Below are positions 42,357 through 51,150 of a DNA stretch of 64,000 bases, piece after piece. The first letter of the stretch is position 1; every line of letters begins with the position of its first letter. Made by a program: the position numbers and the translations under genes. Source of the stretch: Actinomycetospora callitridis (lineage in GTDB: Bacteria > Actinomycetota > Actinomycetes > Mycobacteriales > Pseudonocardiaceae); NCBI RefSeq assembly GCF_028737265.1, contig NZ_JAQZAK010000002.1:558001-622000 (forward strand). Reading direction: 5' to 3'. The notes beneath the pieces are model-generated. The model worked only from the letters and a program-made list of their open reading frames with translations. It had not been told where the DNA came from and made no database searches.

Positions 42357-42362
42357 TAGGAT
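42357..42362 (+). promoter_or_regulatory. Candidate -10 (TAGGAT) for glmU-prs
   Basis: TAGGAT lies 62 bases upstream of the glmU ATG, in the gap after the diguanylate cyclase gene. Confidence 0.45.
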
Positions 42363-42423
42363 CAGGCGCGACGAGCCCCGGACCCGGGGCCGGCCCGCGC
42401 ACGAGTGGGAGCCAGTAGAGCCG

Positions 42424-43908
42424 ATGCCGCCGAGCCCGACCGCCGTCGTCGTCCTCGCCGCCGGTGAGGGCACCCGGATGCACTCGGCCACCCCCAAGGT
42501 GCTGCACCCGGTCGGTGGCCGCAGCCTCCTCGGGCACGCCGTGCACGCCGCCGCGGGTACCACCCCCGAGCACCTCGTCGTGGTCGTGGGGCACGAGCGC
42601 GAACAGGTCGGCACCCACACGATCGGGCTGGCCGCGGAGCTCGACCGCGAGGTCGTCACCGCCGTGCAGGACCGCCGTCGCGGCACCGGACACGCGGTCG
42701 CCTGCGGCATCGCCCGGCTGCCCGACGACCTCGAGGGCACCGTCGTCGTCTCCTACGGCGACGTGCCCCTGCTCGACGCCGCCACCATGCGGGCCCTGCT
42801 CGCCGAGCACGTCGACGGCGGGTACGCGGTGACGCTGCTGACCGCCGAGCTCGACGACCCCCGCGGCTACGGGCGGGTCGTCCGGGACGACGCCAACCAG
42901 GTCACCGCGATCGTCGAGCACCGCGACGCGACGCTCGAGCAGCTCGCGATCAACGAGGTGAACTCGGGCGTCTACGCCTTCGACCTCGCCTTCCTGCGCG
43001 AGGCGCTCGGGCACCTCACCACCCACAACTCCCAGGGCGAGCTCTACCTCACCGACGTGGTCGCGATCGCCGCCGAGTCCGGGCGCGGGGCCGGTGCGGT
43101 GGAGACCGCCGACCCGTGGCTCGTCGCCGGGGTCAACGACCGTGTGCAGATGGCCTCGCTCGGCGCCGAGCTCAACCGCCGGCTGCTCGAGCGCTGGATG
43201 CGCGCGGGGGTCACGGTGGTCGACCCGACGAGCACCTGGATCGACGTCGGCGTCCGCCTCGAGCGCGACGTCACGCTGCACCCGGGCACGCAGCTGCACG
43301 GGCGCACCACCGTCGCCGAGGGCGCCACGGTCGGGCCCGACACCACGCTCACCGACGTCGTCGTCGGCGCGCGGGCCGCCGTGGTGCGCACGCACGGCTC
43401 GTCGTCGCGCATCGGGCCCGAGACCTCGGTGGGGCCCTTCGCCTACCTGCGCCCGGGCGTCGAGCTCGACGCCCGCGGGAAGATCGGCACGTTCGTCGAG
43501 GTCAAGAACGCCCACATCGGCGAGGGCAGCAAGGTGCCGCACCTCACCTACGTCGGCGACGCCACCATCGGCGAGGGCAGCAACATCGGGGCGTCCTCGG
43601 TGTTCGTCAACTACGACGGCGTCACCAAGCACCGCACGACCGTCGGCTCCCACGTGCGCACGGGCTCCGACAACACCTTCGTCGCCCCCGTGACCATCGG
43701 CGACGGCGCGTACACCGGTGCCGGCACCGTCGTCCGCGAGGACGTGCCCCCGGGCGCGCTCGCGGTGTCCTCGGGGCCGCAGCGCAACGTCGAGGGCTGG
43801 GTCGGGCGCAAGCGCCCGGGCACCGCAGCGGCCCAGGCCGCCGAGCAGGCCGGCAAGGCCGCCACCCGGGCCGCCGGCTCGGACGACCACGAGCAGGAGG
43901 ACCCGTGA
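42424..43908 (+). CDS. glmU: Bifunctional N-acetylglucosamine-1-P uridyltransferase / glucosamine-1-P acetyltransferase
   Basis: 494 residues. The N-terminal pyrophosphorylase domain begins with [25 protein letters not shown]; the SYGDVPLL segment holds the metal aspartate and [11 protein letters not shown] follows. The C-terminal left-handed beta helix runs from about residue 255 and ends with [13 protein letters not shown] and [10 protein letters not shown], including the acetyl-CoA site. It makes UDP-GlcNAc, needed for peptidoglycan and likely for the polysaccharide encoded upstream. An Ala-rich tail of about 35 residues is typical of actinobacteria. GTGA overlap with prs. Confidence 0.96.
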   Translation: MPPSPTAVVVLAAGEGTRMHSATPKVLHPVGGRSLLGHAVHAAAGTTPEHLVVVVGHEREQVGTHTIGLAAELDREVVTAVQDRRRGTGHAVACGIARLPDDLEGTVVVSYGDVPLLDAATMRALLAEHVDGGYAVTLLTAELDDPRGYGRVVRDDANQVTAIVEHRDATLEQLAINEVNSGVYAFDLAFLREALGHLTTHNSQGELYLTDVVAIAAESGRGAGAVETADPWLVAGVNDRVQMASLGAELNRRLLERWMRAGVTVVDPTSTWIDVGVRLERDVTLHPGTQLHGRTTVAEGATVGPDTTLTDVVVGARAAVVRTHGSSSRIGPETSVGPFAYLRPGVELDARGKIGTFVEVKNAHIGEGSKVPHLTYVGDATIGEGSNIGASSVFVNYDGVTKHRTTVGSHVRTGSDNTFVAPVTIGDGAYTGAGTVVREDVPPGALAVSSGPQRNVEGWVGRKRPGTAAAQAAEQAGKAATRAAGSDDHEQEDP

Positions 43909-44888
43909 CCGTGAGCATGTCGTCGATCCCGAAGAAGAGCCTGATGCTCTTCTCCGGGCGGGCACACCCGGAGCTCGCGGAGGAGATCGCCAAGGAGCTG
44001 GACGTCACCATCACGCCCCAGCAGGCGTACGACTTCGCGAACGGCGAGATCTTCGTCCGCTTCGAGGAGTCGGTGCGCGGCTCCGACGCGTTCGTGATCC
44101 AGAGCCACACCGATCCCATCAACCAGTGGATCATGGAGCAGCTCATCATGATCGACGCCCTGAAGCGGGCGTCGGCCAAGCGGATCACCGCCGTGGTGCC
44201 GTTCTACGGCTACGCCCGCCAGGACAAGAAGCACCGCGGCCGCGAGCCCATCTCGGCCCGCCTCGTCGCGGACATGCTCAAGACCGCCGGCGCGGACCGG
44301 ATCATGACGATCGACCTGCACACCGACCAGATCCAGGGCTTCTTCGACGGTCCCGTCGACCACCTGCTGGCCAACAAGGTCCTCGCCGAGCACCTGCGCG
44401 ACACCTACGCCGACCACGAGCTCGCCGTCGTCGCCCCCGACTCCGGTCGCGTGCGCGTCGCCGAGAAGTGGGCCGACATGCTCGGCGGCGTCCCGCTGGC
44501 CTTCATCCACAAGAGCCGCGACAAGACCAAGCCCAACGAGGTCGTCGCCAACCGCGTGGTCGGCGAGGTCAGCGGCCGCACCTGCATCCTCGTCGACGAC
44601 ATGATCGACACCGGCGGCACGATCGCCAAGGCCACCGAGGCGCTGCTGGCGGACGGGGCGACGGACGTCGTCATCGCCGCCACCCACGGCGTGCTCTCCG
44701 GGCCGGCCGTCGAGCGCCTCTCCACCTGCGGGGCGCGCGAGGTCATCATCACGAACACCCTGCCGATCCCGGACTCCAAGCGCTTCCCGGCGCTGACCGT
44801 CCTGTCGATCGCCCCGATCATCGCCCGCGCGGTGAAGGAGGTCTTCGAGGACGGTTCGGTGACGAACCTCTTCGACGGGAATGCCTAA
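43905..44888 (+). CDS. prs: Ribose-phosphate pyrophosphokinase
   Basis: 327 residues. [17 protein letters not shown] at the N terminus, [21 protein letters not shown] around the ATP site, [12 protein letters not shown], and the PRPP loop [12 protein letters not shown]. It converts ribose-5-phosphate and ATP to PRPP for nucleotide, histidine and arabinan synthesis. GTG 43905 forms a GTGA junction with glmU and follows GGAGG; in-frame GTG 43911 and ATG 43917 are alternatives. Confidence 0.95.
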   Translation: MTVSMSSIPKKSLMLFSGRAHPELAEEIAKELDVTITPQQAYDFANGEIFVRFEESVRGSDAFVIQSHTDPINQWIMEQLIMIDALKRASAKRITAVVPFYGYARQDKKHRGREPISARLVADMLKTAGADRIMTIDLHTDQIQGFFDGPVDHLLANKVLAEHLRDTYADHELAVVAPDSGRVRVAEKWADMLGGVPLAFIHKSRDKTKPNEVVANRVVGEVSGRTCILVDDMIDTGGTIAKATEALLADGATDVVIAATHGVLSGPAVERLSTCGAREVIITNTLPIPDSKRFPALTVLSIAPIIARAVKEVFEDGSVTNLFDGNA

Positions 44889-44891
44889 CCT
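44886..44891 (+). promoter_or_regulatory. -10 element (TAACCT), leaderless start
   Basis: TAACCT overlaps the prs stop codon region and is followed by 6 bases and the ATG at 44898. A leaderless transcript is predicted even though the gap to prs is only 9 bases. Confidence 0.5.
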
Positions 44892-44897
44892 GGGCCC

Positions 44898-45521
44898 ATG
44901 AACCTGTGGTCCGAGCACGTCGTCCCACGGGTCACCGACCTCGCGCTCGGCACCGCCGATGTCCGGGCCGTGCGCGCCCGGGCCGTGGAGCGGGCACGCG
45001 GTGAGGTCGTCGAGCTCGGCTTCGGCAGCGGGCCGACGCTGCCCCTCTATCCGGCGGCGGTGACCTCGGTGCGGGCCGTCGAGCCCTCGGCGGTGGCCCG
45101 CCGTCTCGGGGCCCGCCGGATGGCCGCCACGTCGATCCCGGTCCGGTTCGTCGGCCTCGACTCCTCCGATCCCTCAGCCGACCTCGACCTCCCCGACGCC
45201 ACCGCCGACACGGTCGTCAGCACCTTCACCCTCTGCACGATCCCGGACGTCGAGCGCGCGCTGCGGGAGGTGCGCCGCGTCCTGCGCCCCGGCGGGGTCT
45301 TCCTGTTCCTCGAGCACGGCCTCTCGCCCGAGCCCTCGACCGCCCGCTGGCAGCACCGCCTCGACGGCCTCCAGCAGCGCCTGTTCGCCGGCTGCCACCT
45401 GACCCGGCCGATCGACGTCCTCGTCCGTGACGCCGGCCTGACCGTCACCGACCTGGAGCACGAGAGCCTGCGCGGCCCGGGGCCGATGTCGTACCTCTAC
45501 CGGGGCGTCGCGACGCCCTGA
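44898..45521 (+). CDS. Class I SAM-dependent methyltransferase
   Basis: 207 residues. VVELGFGSGPTLPLY is SAM motif I, DTVVSTFTLCTI is motif II/IV and LRPGGVFLFLEHG is motif post-II/V. This form is common among the small UbiE/Methyltransf_11 proteins, substrate unknown. Nine bases downstream of prs but with its own -10, so it may be read both ways. Followed by the second copy of the 53-bp palindromic element. Confidence 0.8.
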   Translation: MNLWSEHVVPRVTDLALGTADVRAVRARAVERARGEVVELGFGSGPTLPLYPAAVTSVRAVEPSAVARRLGARRMAATSIPVRFVGLDSSDPSADLDLPDATADTVVSTFTLCTIPDVERALREVRRVLRPGGVFLFLEHGLSPEPSTARWQHRLDGLQQRLFAGCHLTRPIDVLVRDAGLTVTDLEHESLRGPGPMSYLYRGVATP

Positions 45522-45545
45522 GGGCGCTGGCGGGCCCGACGTCCC

Positions 45546-45598
45546 GGAGCGAGGGTCACCCCGACTCCGTGGGACGCAGTCAAGGCGTCCCTCGCTCC
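45546..45598. repeat. 53-bp palindromic intergenic element, copy 2 (probable bidirectional terminator)
   Basis: Ends GGAGCGAGGG and CCCTCGCTCC form a perfect outer stem. Its reverse complement aligns without gaps to 18622-18674 (44 of 53 identical). It sits between two convergent methyltransferase genes, ending 4 bases before the stop of the leftward one. Confidence 0.65.
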
Positions 45599-45602
45599 GA
45601 CG

Positions 45603-46250
45603 TCAGCCGCGCCGGCGGGCGATGACGGCGCCCTGGGGCGTCCTCGACGCGGCACTCTCCGGCTCCGGCGGGCGCACCACGCGGGCGACGACGTCGAAGC
45701 CCGCGCTCTCGAGGAGCGCGACGACGTCGTCGGGCTGCAGGCGGCGGAAGTCGAGCGAGACCCGGTGCCCGAACGCCTCGTCGTGGTGGGACACGTCGTC
45801 CCCGATCTGGAAGCCCAGCAGGAGGTGGCCGCCGGGGCGCAGGACGCGGTGGAACCCGCGGACCACGGCCGGCAGCTCGGGCGGCGGGATGTGGATGATC
45901 GAGTACCACGCCACGACCCCGCCCAGCGCGCCGTCGGCGACGTCGAGAGCAGCCAGGTCGCCCACCTCGAACGGGATCCAGGGGTAGGTCCTCCGCGCGA
46001 GCGCCACCATGGCGGGCGACAGGTCGATCCCGCGGACCCGCGGGCCGAGCCCCTGGAGGTGGGCGGCCACCTCGCCCGGCCCGGAGCCCGCGTCGAGGAC
46101 GTCGGAGTCCCCCACCATCTCGGCGAACGCGCCCAGGACGGCGCGGTCCATCACCGTGCGGGCGAGCTCGGCGCCGAACAGCTCGGCGTACGGCTCGGCG
46201 ATGGCGTCGTAGCCGGCACGCGTCGCGGCGCGGTCCGCGGGTTCGTCCAC
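45603..46250 (-). CDS. Class I SAM-dependent methyltransferase
   Basis: 215 residues. VLDAGSGPGEVAAHL is SAM motif I; VVAWYSIIHIPPPELP is the motif common in this actinobacterial family, followed by LRPGGHLLLGFQ. It resembles UbiE-like enzymes; substrate unknown. Two GTG codons are possible: 46256 and 46250. The second is preferred since a TAGGGT -10 lies 8 bases upstream of it. Confidence 0.8.
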   Translation of the reverse strand: MDEPADRAATRAGYDAIAEPYAELFGAELARTVMDRAVLGAFAEMVGDSDVLDAGSGPGEVAAHLQGLGPRVRGIDLSPAMVALARRTYPWIPFEVGDLAALDVADGALGGVVAWYSIIHIPPPELPAVVRGFHRVLRPGGHLLLGFQIGDDVSHHDEAFGHRVSLDFRRLQPDDVVALLESAGFDVVARVVRPPEPESAASRTPQGAVIARRRG

Positions 46251-46258
46251 GGCCACGC

Positions 46259-46264
46259 ACCCTA
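46259..46264 (-). promoter_or_regulatory. -10 element (TAGGGT), leaderless GTG start
   Basis: TAGGGT followed by 8 bases and GTG 46250. The divergent rplY promoter lies 27 bases away. Confidence 0.45.
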
Positions 46265-46290
46265 GGAGCGGGGTCCGACAGAGCCACCGG

Positions 46291-46296
46291 TATCGT
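46291..46296 (+). promoter_or_regulatory. Candidate -10 (TATCGT) for rplY
   Basis: TATCGT would start a leader of about 122 bases that contains a perfect palindrome (46317-46338) before the rplY ribosome-binding site CAGGAGACG. Confidence 0.45.
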
Positions 46297-46316
46297 GGAC
46301 CACGCACTTCGGCGAG

Positions 46317-46338
46317 GGTCGGCTCTCGAGAGCCGACC
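46317..46338 (+). promoter_or_regulatory. 22-bp perfect palindrome in the rplY leader
   Basis: The left half GGTCGGCTCTC is followed at once by its exact complement, centred on CTCGAG. In RNA it can form a 9-bp stem with a 4-base loop soon after the predicted transcription start. It may be a leader hairpin for autoregulation or attenuation, or a DNA operator. Confidence 0.5.
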
Positions 46339-46424
46339 GTCATCGACGCGGTGCGGCCGTCCCCGGCGTCCCGGGTGGGCCGCGCGCGGCGCGCCGACCC
46401 AGGACGAACCGCAGGAGACGCACC

Positions 46425-47126
46425 ATGGCCGACACCCGCATCGCAGCGGAGACCCGCACCGAGTTCGGCAAGGGTGCCGCGCGTCGCACACGTCGCGCCG
46501 GCAAGGTCCCCGCCGTCCTCTACGGCCACGGCACCGACCCCGTGCACCTCTCCTTCGACACCGTCGAGTTCGCCGCGGTGCTGCGCGAGAACGGGCGCAA
46601 CGCCCTGCTCACCATCACGGGCCTCGAGGGTCAGCCGCCGATGGCGCTGGCCAAGAGCATCGTCCGCGACCCCATCAAGGGCTTCTTCGAGCACGTCGAC
46701 CTCGTGCTCGTCCGGCGCGGCGAGAAGGTCCAGGTCGACGTCCGCCTCGTCCTCATGGGCGACGCCGCCTCGGGCACCCTCGTGTTCCAGAACGAGGACA
46801 CGCTGACCATCGAGGCCGACGCGACCAACATCCCCGAGGAGATCCCGGTCGTCATCGAGGACGCCGAGATCGGTACACAGATCAACGCCGGGGACATCCG
46901 CCTGCCCGACGGCGCCGAGCTCGTGACCGACGCCGACATCCTCGTCGTCAACGTCACCGAGGCGCCGACCGAGGAGGCCATGGAGGAGGAGATCGACGCC
47001 GAGGGCGCCGGTGTCGAGGAGGACGCGTCCGAGGACGAGGCCGCCGAGACCGGCGAGTCCTCCGAGGCCGCCTCCGGCGACGGGTCCGGCGAGGGCGCCG
47101 AGGCCTCCTCCGCCGACGAGAGCTGA
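46425..47126 (+). CDS. rplY: Ribosomal protein bL25, CTC form
   Basis: 233 residues, the long CTC/TL5 form. The N-terminal 5S-rRNA-binding domain has RTEFGKGAARRTRRAGKVPAVLYG; the second TL5 domain has RDPIKGFFEHVDLVLVRRGEKV and NIPEEIPVVIED. The last 40 residues are Glu/Ser/Ala-rich and very acidic, as in other actinobacteria. Part of the large ribosomal subunit at 5S rRNA; the CTC form is also linked to stress. Followed by pth after 9 bases. Confidence 0.95.
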   Translation: MADTRIAAETRTEFGKGAARRTRRAGKVPAVLYGHGTDPVHLSFDTVEFAAVLRENGRNALLTITGLEGQPPMALAKSIVRDPIKGFFEHVDLVLVRRGEKVQVDVRLVLMGDAASGTLVFQNEDTLTIEADATNIPEEIPVVIEDAEIGTQINAGDIRLPDGAELVTDADILVVNVTEAPTEEAMEEEIDAEGAGVEEDASEDEAAETGESSEAASGDGSGEGAEASSADES

Positions 47127-47135
47127 CCTGCCCGC

Positions 47136-47726
47136 GTGAGCTCTCCCGCTGCCCGGCCCGACGGCCCCCTGCTGGTCGTCGGGCTGGGCAACCCCGGCCC
47201 GGACTACGACGGCACCCGGCACAACGTCGGGTTCCTCGTCGTCGACGCCCTGGCCGGACGGATGGGCAGCCGGTTCTCGGCCCACAAGCGCTCCGGCGCC
47301 GACGTGGCCGAGGGCCGGCTGGCCGGCCGGCGCGCGGTGCTGGCGAAGCCGCGCGGCTACATGAACCTCTCGGGCGGGCCCGTCGCCGGTGCCGCCCGCT
47401 TCTTCTCGGTGCCGCCCACCGAGGTGATCGTCGTGCACGACGACCTCGACCTCGAGTTCGGCGTCGTGCGCCTCAAGCGCGGCGGCGGCGAGGGTGGCCA
47501 CAACGGGCTGCGCTCGATCTCCAAGTCGCTCGCCACGAAGGACTACCTGCGCGTGCGCTTCGGCATCGGCCGCCCGCCCGGACGCCAGGACCCCGCCGAC
47601 TACGTGCTCAAGCGCTGGTCGGCGGCCGAGCGCAAGGAGCTCGACGTCTCGGTCGAGCTGGCCGCCGACGCCATCGAGGCGCTGGCCGTCGAGGGCCTGG
47701 AGCCGGCGCAGAACCGGTTCCACTGA
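47136..47726 (+). CDS. pth: Peptidyl-tRNA hydrolase
   Basis: 196 residues from a [23 protein letters not shown] contains the catalytic asparagine and histidine; [24 protein letters not shown] and [13 protein letters not shown] are the remaining family blocks. It releases tRNA from prematurely ended peptidyl-tRNA. Co-transcribed with rplY. The stop codon lies inside a hairpin shared with the convergent response regulator gene. Confidence 0.95.
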   Translation: MSSPAARPDGPLLVVGLGNPGPDYDGTRHNVGFLVVDALAGRMGSRFSAHKRSGADVAEGRLAGRRAVLAKPRGYMNLSGGPVAGAARFFSVPPTEVIVVHDDLDLEFGVVRLKRGGGEGGHNGLRSISKSLATKDYLRVRFGIGRPPGRQDPADYVLKRWSAAERKELDVSVELAADAIEALAVEGLEPAQNRFH

Positions 47727-47740
47727 GCCCTCCGGCTCAG
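47723..47740. terminator. Compact bidirectional hairpin over two stop codons
   Basis: CTGAGCC, CTCC, GGCTCAG. The left arm contains the pth TGA and the right arm the stop of the convergent response regulator gene, so only 10 bases separate the two coding regions. Strong GC stem without T-run. Confidence 0.5.
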
Positions 47741-48381
47741 GAGCGCAGGTACGCCAGCACCGCGAGCACCCGCCGGTTGTCGTCCGCGGCGGCGTGCAGG
47801 CCGAGCTTGGTGAACGCGGAGCGCGCGTAGGCCTCCACCGTCTTCTCGGACAGGTGCAGCCGGTCGCCGATCCCCGCGTTGGAGCGCCCCTCGGCCATCA
47901 CGGCCAGCACGTCGCGCTCCCGCTCGGACAGCGTGTCGAGCGGGTTGCGCACGCGCCGGCGCCCCACGAGCTGCGCCACCACCGACGGATCGACGACCAC
48001 GCCGCCCGCGACCACGCGCCGCAGGGCGTCGGTGAGCTCCTCGACGTCGGCGACGCGCTCCTTGAGCAGGTAGCCCGCGCCGCCCGCGTCGGCCTCGACC
48101 AGCGCCACGGCGTAGTGCGGCTCCACGTGCGCCGACAGGACGAGGACCCCGACGGCGGGGTGCTCGGTCGCGAGGGTGCGCGCGGCGTCGAGGCCCTCGG
48201 TGGTGTGGGTCGGCGGCATCCGGATGTCGACGATCACCGCATCCGGCGGGTCCGCGCGCACCGCCGCGAGCAGCGCCTCCGCGTCGCCGACCTCGGCCGT
48301 CACCTCGACCCCGCGGTCGGCGAGCAGGCGCGCGAGGCCGCCCCGGAACAGCGCCGCGTCGTCCGCGACCATCACCCGCAC
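47737..48381 (-). CDS. Response regulator, NarL/LiaR family
   Basis: 214 residues. Receiver domain with VRVMVADDAALFRGGL, phosphoacceptor aspartate in VIVDIRMPP, the threonine/serine position in VLVLSAHV and the lysine in YLLKERV. C-terminal LuxR helix-turn-helix: LSERERDVLAVMAEGRSN and LHLSEKTVEAYARSAFTKLGL. It would bind DNA when phosphorylated by the histidine kinase that overlaps upstream. GTG 48381 gives the classical N terminus; GTG 48375 gives an exact GTGA junction. Confidence 0.88.
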   Translation of the reverse strand: MRVMVADDAALFRGGLARLLADRGVEVTAEVGDAEALLAAVRADPPDAVIVDIRMPPTHTTEGLDAARTLATEHPAVGVLVLSAHVEPHYAVALVEADAGGAGYLLKERVADVEELTDALRRVVAGGVVVDPSVVAQLVGRRRVRNPLDTLSERERDVLAVMAEGRSNAGIGDRLHLSEKTVEAYARSAFTKLGLHAAADDNRRVLAVLAYLRS

Positions 48382-50126
48382 GGCAGCGTCGCCGTCACGC
48401 GCGTCCCGCCGCGGGCGGGGCTCGACACCGCGAACCGCCCGCCCACGGCCGCGACCCGGTCGGCGAGACCCCGCAGCCCGGAGCCGTCGGCGTCCGCGCC
48501 GCCGCCGCCGTCGTCGACGACGTCCACCCGCAGGCCGTCCCCGTCGGCGACCACGTCGACCGCCACGCGCGACGCCGACGCGTGCTTCGCGGCGTTCGTC
48601 AGCGCCTCGGAGACGACGAAGTAGCAGGCCTGCTCCACGGCCTCCGGGGGCCGCTGCCCCGGGACCGCACCGAGGACCACCGGCAGCGACGCCCGTTCGG
48701 CGAGCGAGGCCAGCGCCGGCCCGAGACCCTCGTCGGTGAGCAGCGGCGGGTAGATGCCGCGGGCGAGCTCCCGCAGCTCCGCGAGCGCGCCGGCGAGCTC
48801 GTCGCCGGCCTCGGCGAGCAGGGCGTCCAGCTCCTCCGGCGATCCCGGGCCGAGGCGGGCGCGGGCCAGGCGCAGCGCCAGCCCGACGGCCACGAGGCGC
48901 TGCTGGGCGCCGTCGTGGAGGTCCCGCTCGACCGCCCGGCGCGCGCCGTCCGCGGCCTCCACCAGCCGGGCCCGCGACGCGCGCACCTCGCGCAGCTGGT
49001 GGCGGACCTGGGCGTGCAGGCGCTCGTTCTCCACCGCGAGCCCCGCCCCGGCGGCCACGGCCTCGACGAGGTCCGGCTCGCCGCTGAGCACGGGGTCGTG
49101 CAGCAGCACCGCGATCGGGCGGCCGTCGCGGACGAGGTGGGCGACGGCGCGGTCGGCGCGCGGGGCGACCTCGACCGGGTGACCCGCGGCGTCGACGTAG
49201 TCGTCGGTGCCGGGCAGCCGATAGGCCACCTCCGCCGACGGGTCGTGCAGCGTCCGCGCGACGACGCTGCGCAGACGTCCGGGCTCCGCAGGCCCGTCCC
49301 CGAGGTCGACGACGAGCCGGCCGACGCCGGAGCGGTCGAGCCGGCTGCGCAGCAGGCCCAGCAGCAGCGCGACCGGCCACACGACCAGGACGACCTGCGC
49401 CGACCACGCGAGGACCACCCCCGCGGACGGGGGCAGGACCAGCAGGATCGCGGTGCGCTCGACGAGCAGGGTGGCGACGACGACGGTGCCGCCGACCAGG
49501 CCCGGGGTCAGCGCCCGGCGCTCGGCGACCCCGGCCGCGCGCCATCGCGACCACACCGAGACCAGGAGCGCCACCAGCAGCACGACCACGACCGCCTGCA
49601 CCACGAGGTCGACGGGCTCGGGGGTGGACCCGCCGTTCGACGGGGCGATCACGAGCCCGTGGGGCGGCGGCCCCTCGCCCCGCCCCCGCTGCGCGCCGAG
49701 GGCGAGGAAGACCGCGTCCAACGGGGCCGAGAGCAGGTAGCCGACGACGACGAGGACCCGCTGGGCGGGGGTGGTCGTCCGGCCCGTCGGGAACGTGACG
49801 AGCAGGTGCACGAACAGGCTCAGCGAGACCGAGCCCAGCAGCACGCCCGCGACGAACGCCGGCGTCGTGTCCACCGCGAGCAGGAAGCGGGCGAGCCACG
49901 CGAACCCGAGCAGCACCATGAGCAGGCCGGTGCGGCTCGCGGGCCTGCGCCGCCGGGCGACCAGACCGACCCCGACGAACGACCAGCCGACCGCGAGGTT
50001 GAGCACCAGCGTCGGCGCGACCAGCTCGACCGGGACCTCGTAGCCCCCGCGCACGAGCGCCGCCGCGGCCCCGACGCCGGCCAGGACCGCCGCCGTCACG
50101 ACGAACCACTCACCCCACCGCCTCAC
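48372..50126 (-). CDS. Sensor histidine kinase, NarX/LiaS type (HisKA_3)
   Basis: 584 residues. The first 260 or so form seven to eight membrane helices, then a GAF-like linker and coiled coil, then the HisKA_3 dimerisation helix ERDLHDGAQQRLVAVGLAL (phosphorylated His) and an HATPase with EALTNAAKHA, VVDDGGGG and GLRGLADRVAAVGG. It phosphorylates the overlapping LuxR-type regulator. The signal is unknown, but the membrane-embedded sensor suggests an envelope cue. GTG start overlaps the stop of the upstream receiver gene. Confidence 0.87.
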   Translation of the reverse strand: MRRWGEWFVVTAAVLAGVGAAAALVRGGYEVPVELVAPTLVLNLAVGWSFVGVGLVARRRRPASRTGLLMVLLGFAWLARFLLAVDTTPAFVAGVLLGSVSLSLFVHLLVTFPTGRTTTPAQRVLVVVGYLLSAPLDAVFLALGAQRGRGEGPPPHGLVIAPSNGGSTPEPVDLVVQAVVVVLLVALLVSVWSRWRAAGVAERRALTPGLVGGTVVVATLLVERTAILLVLPPSAGVVLAWSAQVVLVVWPVALLLGLLRSRLDRSGVGRLVVDLGDGPAEPGRLRSVVARTLHDPSAEVAYRLPGTDDYVDAAGHPVEVAPRADRAVAHLVRDGRPIAVLLHDPVLSGEPDLVEAVAAGAGLAVENERLHAQVRHQLREVRASRARLVEAADGARRAVERDLHDGAQQRLVAVGLALRLARARLGPGSPEELDALLAEAGDELAGALAELRELARGIYPPLLTDEGLGPALASLAERASLPVVLGAVPGQRPPEAVEQACYFVVSEALTNAAKHASASRVAVDVVADGDGLRVDVVDDGGGGADADGSGLRGLADRVAAVGGRFAVSSPARGGTRVTATLPCG

Positions 50127-50491
50127 GGCGACCCGCTCTCTCCCAGGACATCCCGGAGCGCGTCCCCCGTCAGCTCGTGTTTCGCGATGAACCCGCGCGC
50201 GGGGCTCGCGTCCACACGCGGTCCGTAGTCACCTCGTGACCGGCTGGAGACGAGCACGACGGCGGGCGCGTCCTCGTCTCCGGCGAGCACCTCGGCCACA
50301 CCGAAACCGTCGAGGTCCGGGAGCCGGATGTCCAGCAGCACGACGTCGGGCGCGAGCGAACGGACCGCCACGAAGGCGTCCGCCGCGTCCCCCGCCTCCC
50401 CGACGACGTCGAAGCCCTCGGCCACCAGCAGGCGCCGCGCGAGCGAGCGGAAGCTCGCGTGGTCATCGACGATCAGCACCCGGGCGGTCAC
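50123..50491 (-). CDS. Stand-alone receiver-domain protein
   Basis: 122 residues, a receiver domain only: VLIVDDHASFRSLARRLL, phosphoacceptor in VVLLDIRLPDLDG, serine in VLVSSRSRGDYG, lysine in GFIAKHEL. No output domain. GTGA overlap with the kinase gene shows strict co-expression. It could be a phosphate sink or a second output that acts by protein contact. The frame is complete and there is no HTH after the stop, so it is not a frameshifted regulator. Confidence 0.85.
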   Translation of the reverse strand: MTARVLIVDDHASFRSLARRLLVAEGFDVVGEAGDAADAFVAVRSLAPDVVLLDIRLPDLDGFGVAEVLAGDEDAPAVVLVSSRSRGDYGPRVDASPARGFIAKHELTGDALRDVLGESGSP

Positions 50492-50601
50492 GCTCCGGAG
50501 GCTGGCACCGTCACGGGTACGCCGGATACGGGGACAACCCTGGCGATCCGCGAGGGTCAGCCTGCTGGTCCGTCCCCCGGCGCGCGCGGACCCTTCTCGC
50601 C

Positions 50602-51150
50602 ATGACGACGTCGACGCCCGAGGGCCGCATCGCCGGGCTGTTCGGTCTGCGGGGCGAGCAGTGGATGCGCCACGCCAACCCGTGGAGCGTCTGGGTCCGC
50701 TTCTCCGTGCTGCCGCTGATCGCCCTCGCGGCGTGGAGCCGGGTGTGGATCGGCTGGTGGGCGGTGCTCGCCGGCGCCGGCGCGCTCGTGTTCATGGTCG
50801 TCGAGCCGCTGCTGTTCCCCCCGCCCCGCTCCACCCGGAACTGGGCGTCGAAGGGGGTGTTCGGCGAGCGCATCACAGCCGAGGGCGCGAGGCGGGACAT
50901 CCCCGCGCAGTTCCGGACCTCACGGGTCCCGATGATCACGACCGTCTGGCAGACGACCGGGCTCGCCGTCCTCGTCGTCGGCCTCGTCCGCCTGGACCTC
51001 CTGCTCACCCTCGCCGGGCTGTTCCTCTGCGTGTGCGCGAAGGCCTGGTACATCGACCGCGCCGTGCTGCTCTTCGAGGACGTCAAGACCCGGGACCCGG
51101 AGTGCGCCGCCTGGGAGTACTCCACCCCCGACCCGAGGAGCTCCTCGTGA
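50602..51150 (+). CDS. DUF6653-like small membrane protein
   Basis: 182 residues. GEQWMRHANPWSVWVRF near residue 18 is the hallmark of the DUF6653 family. About four hydrophobic segments: two around residues 35-68 and two around 113-140. Function unknown. It starts a three-gene rightward operon, divergent from the two-component system by about 110 bases. GTGA junction with the next gene. Confidence 0.78.
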   Translation: MTTSTPEGRIAGLFGLRGEQWMRHANPWSVWVRFSVLPLIALAAWSRVWIGWWAVLAGAGALVFMVVEPLLFPPPRSTRNWASKGVFGERITAEGARRDIPAQFRTSRVPMITTVWQTTGLAVLVVGLVRLDLLLTLAGLFLCVCAKAWYIDRAVLLFEDVKTRDPECAAWEYSTPDPRSSS

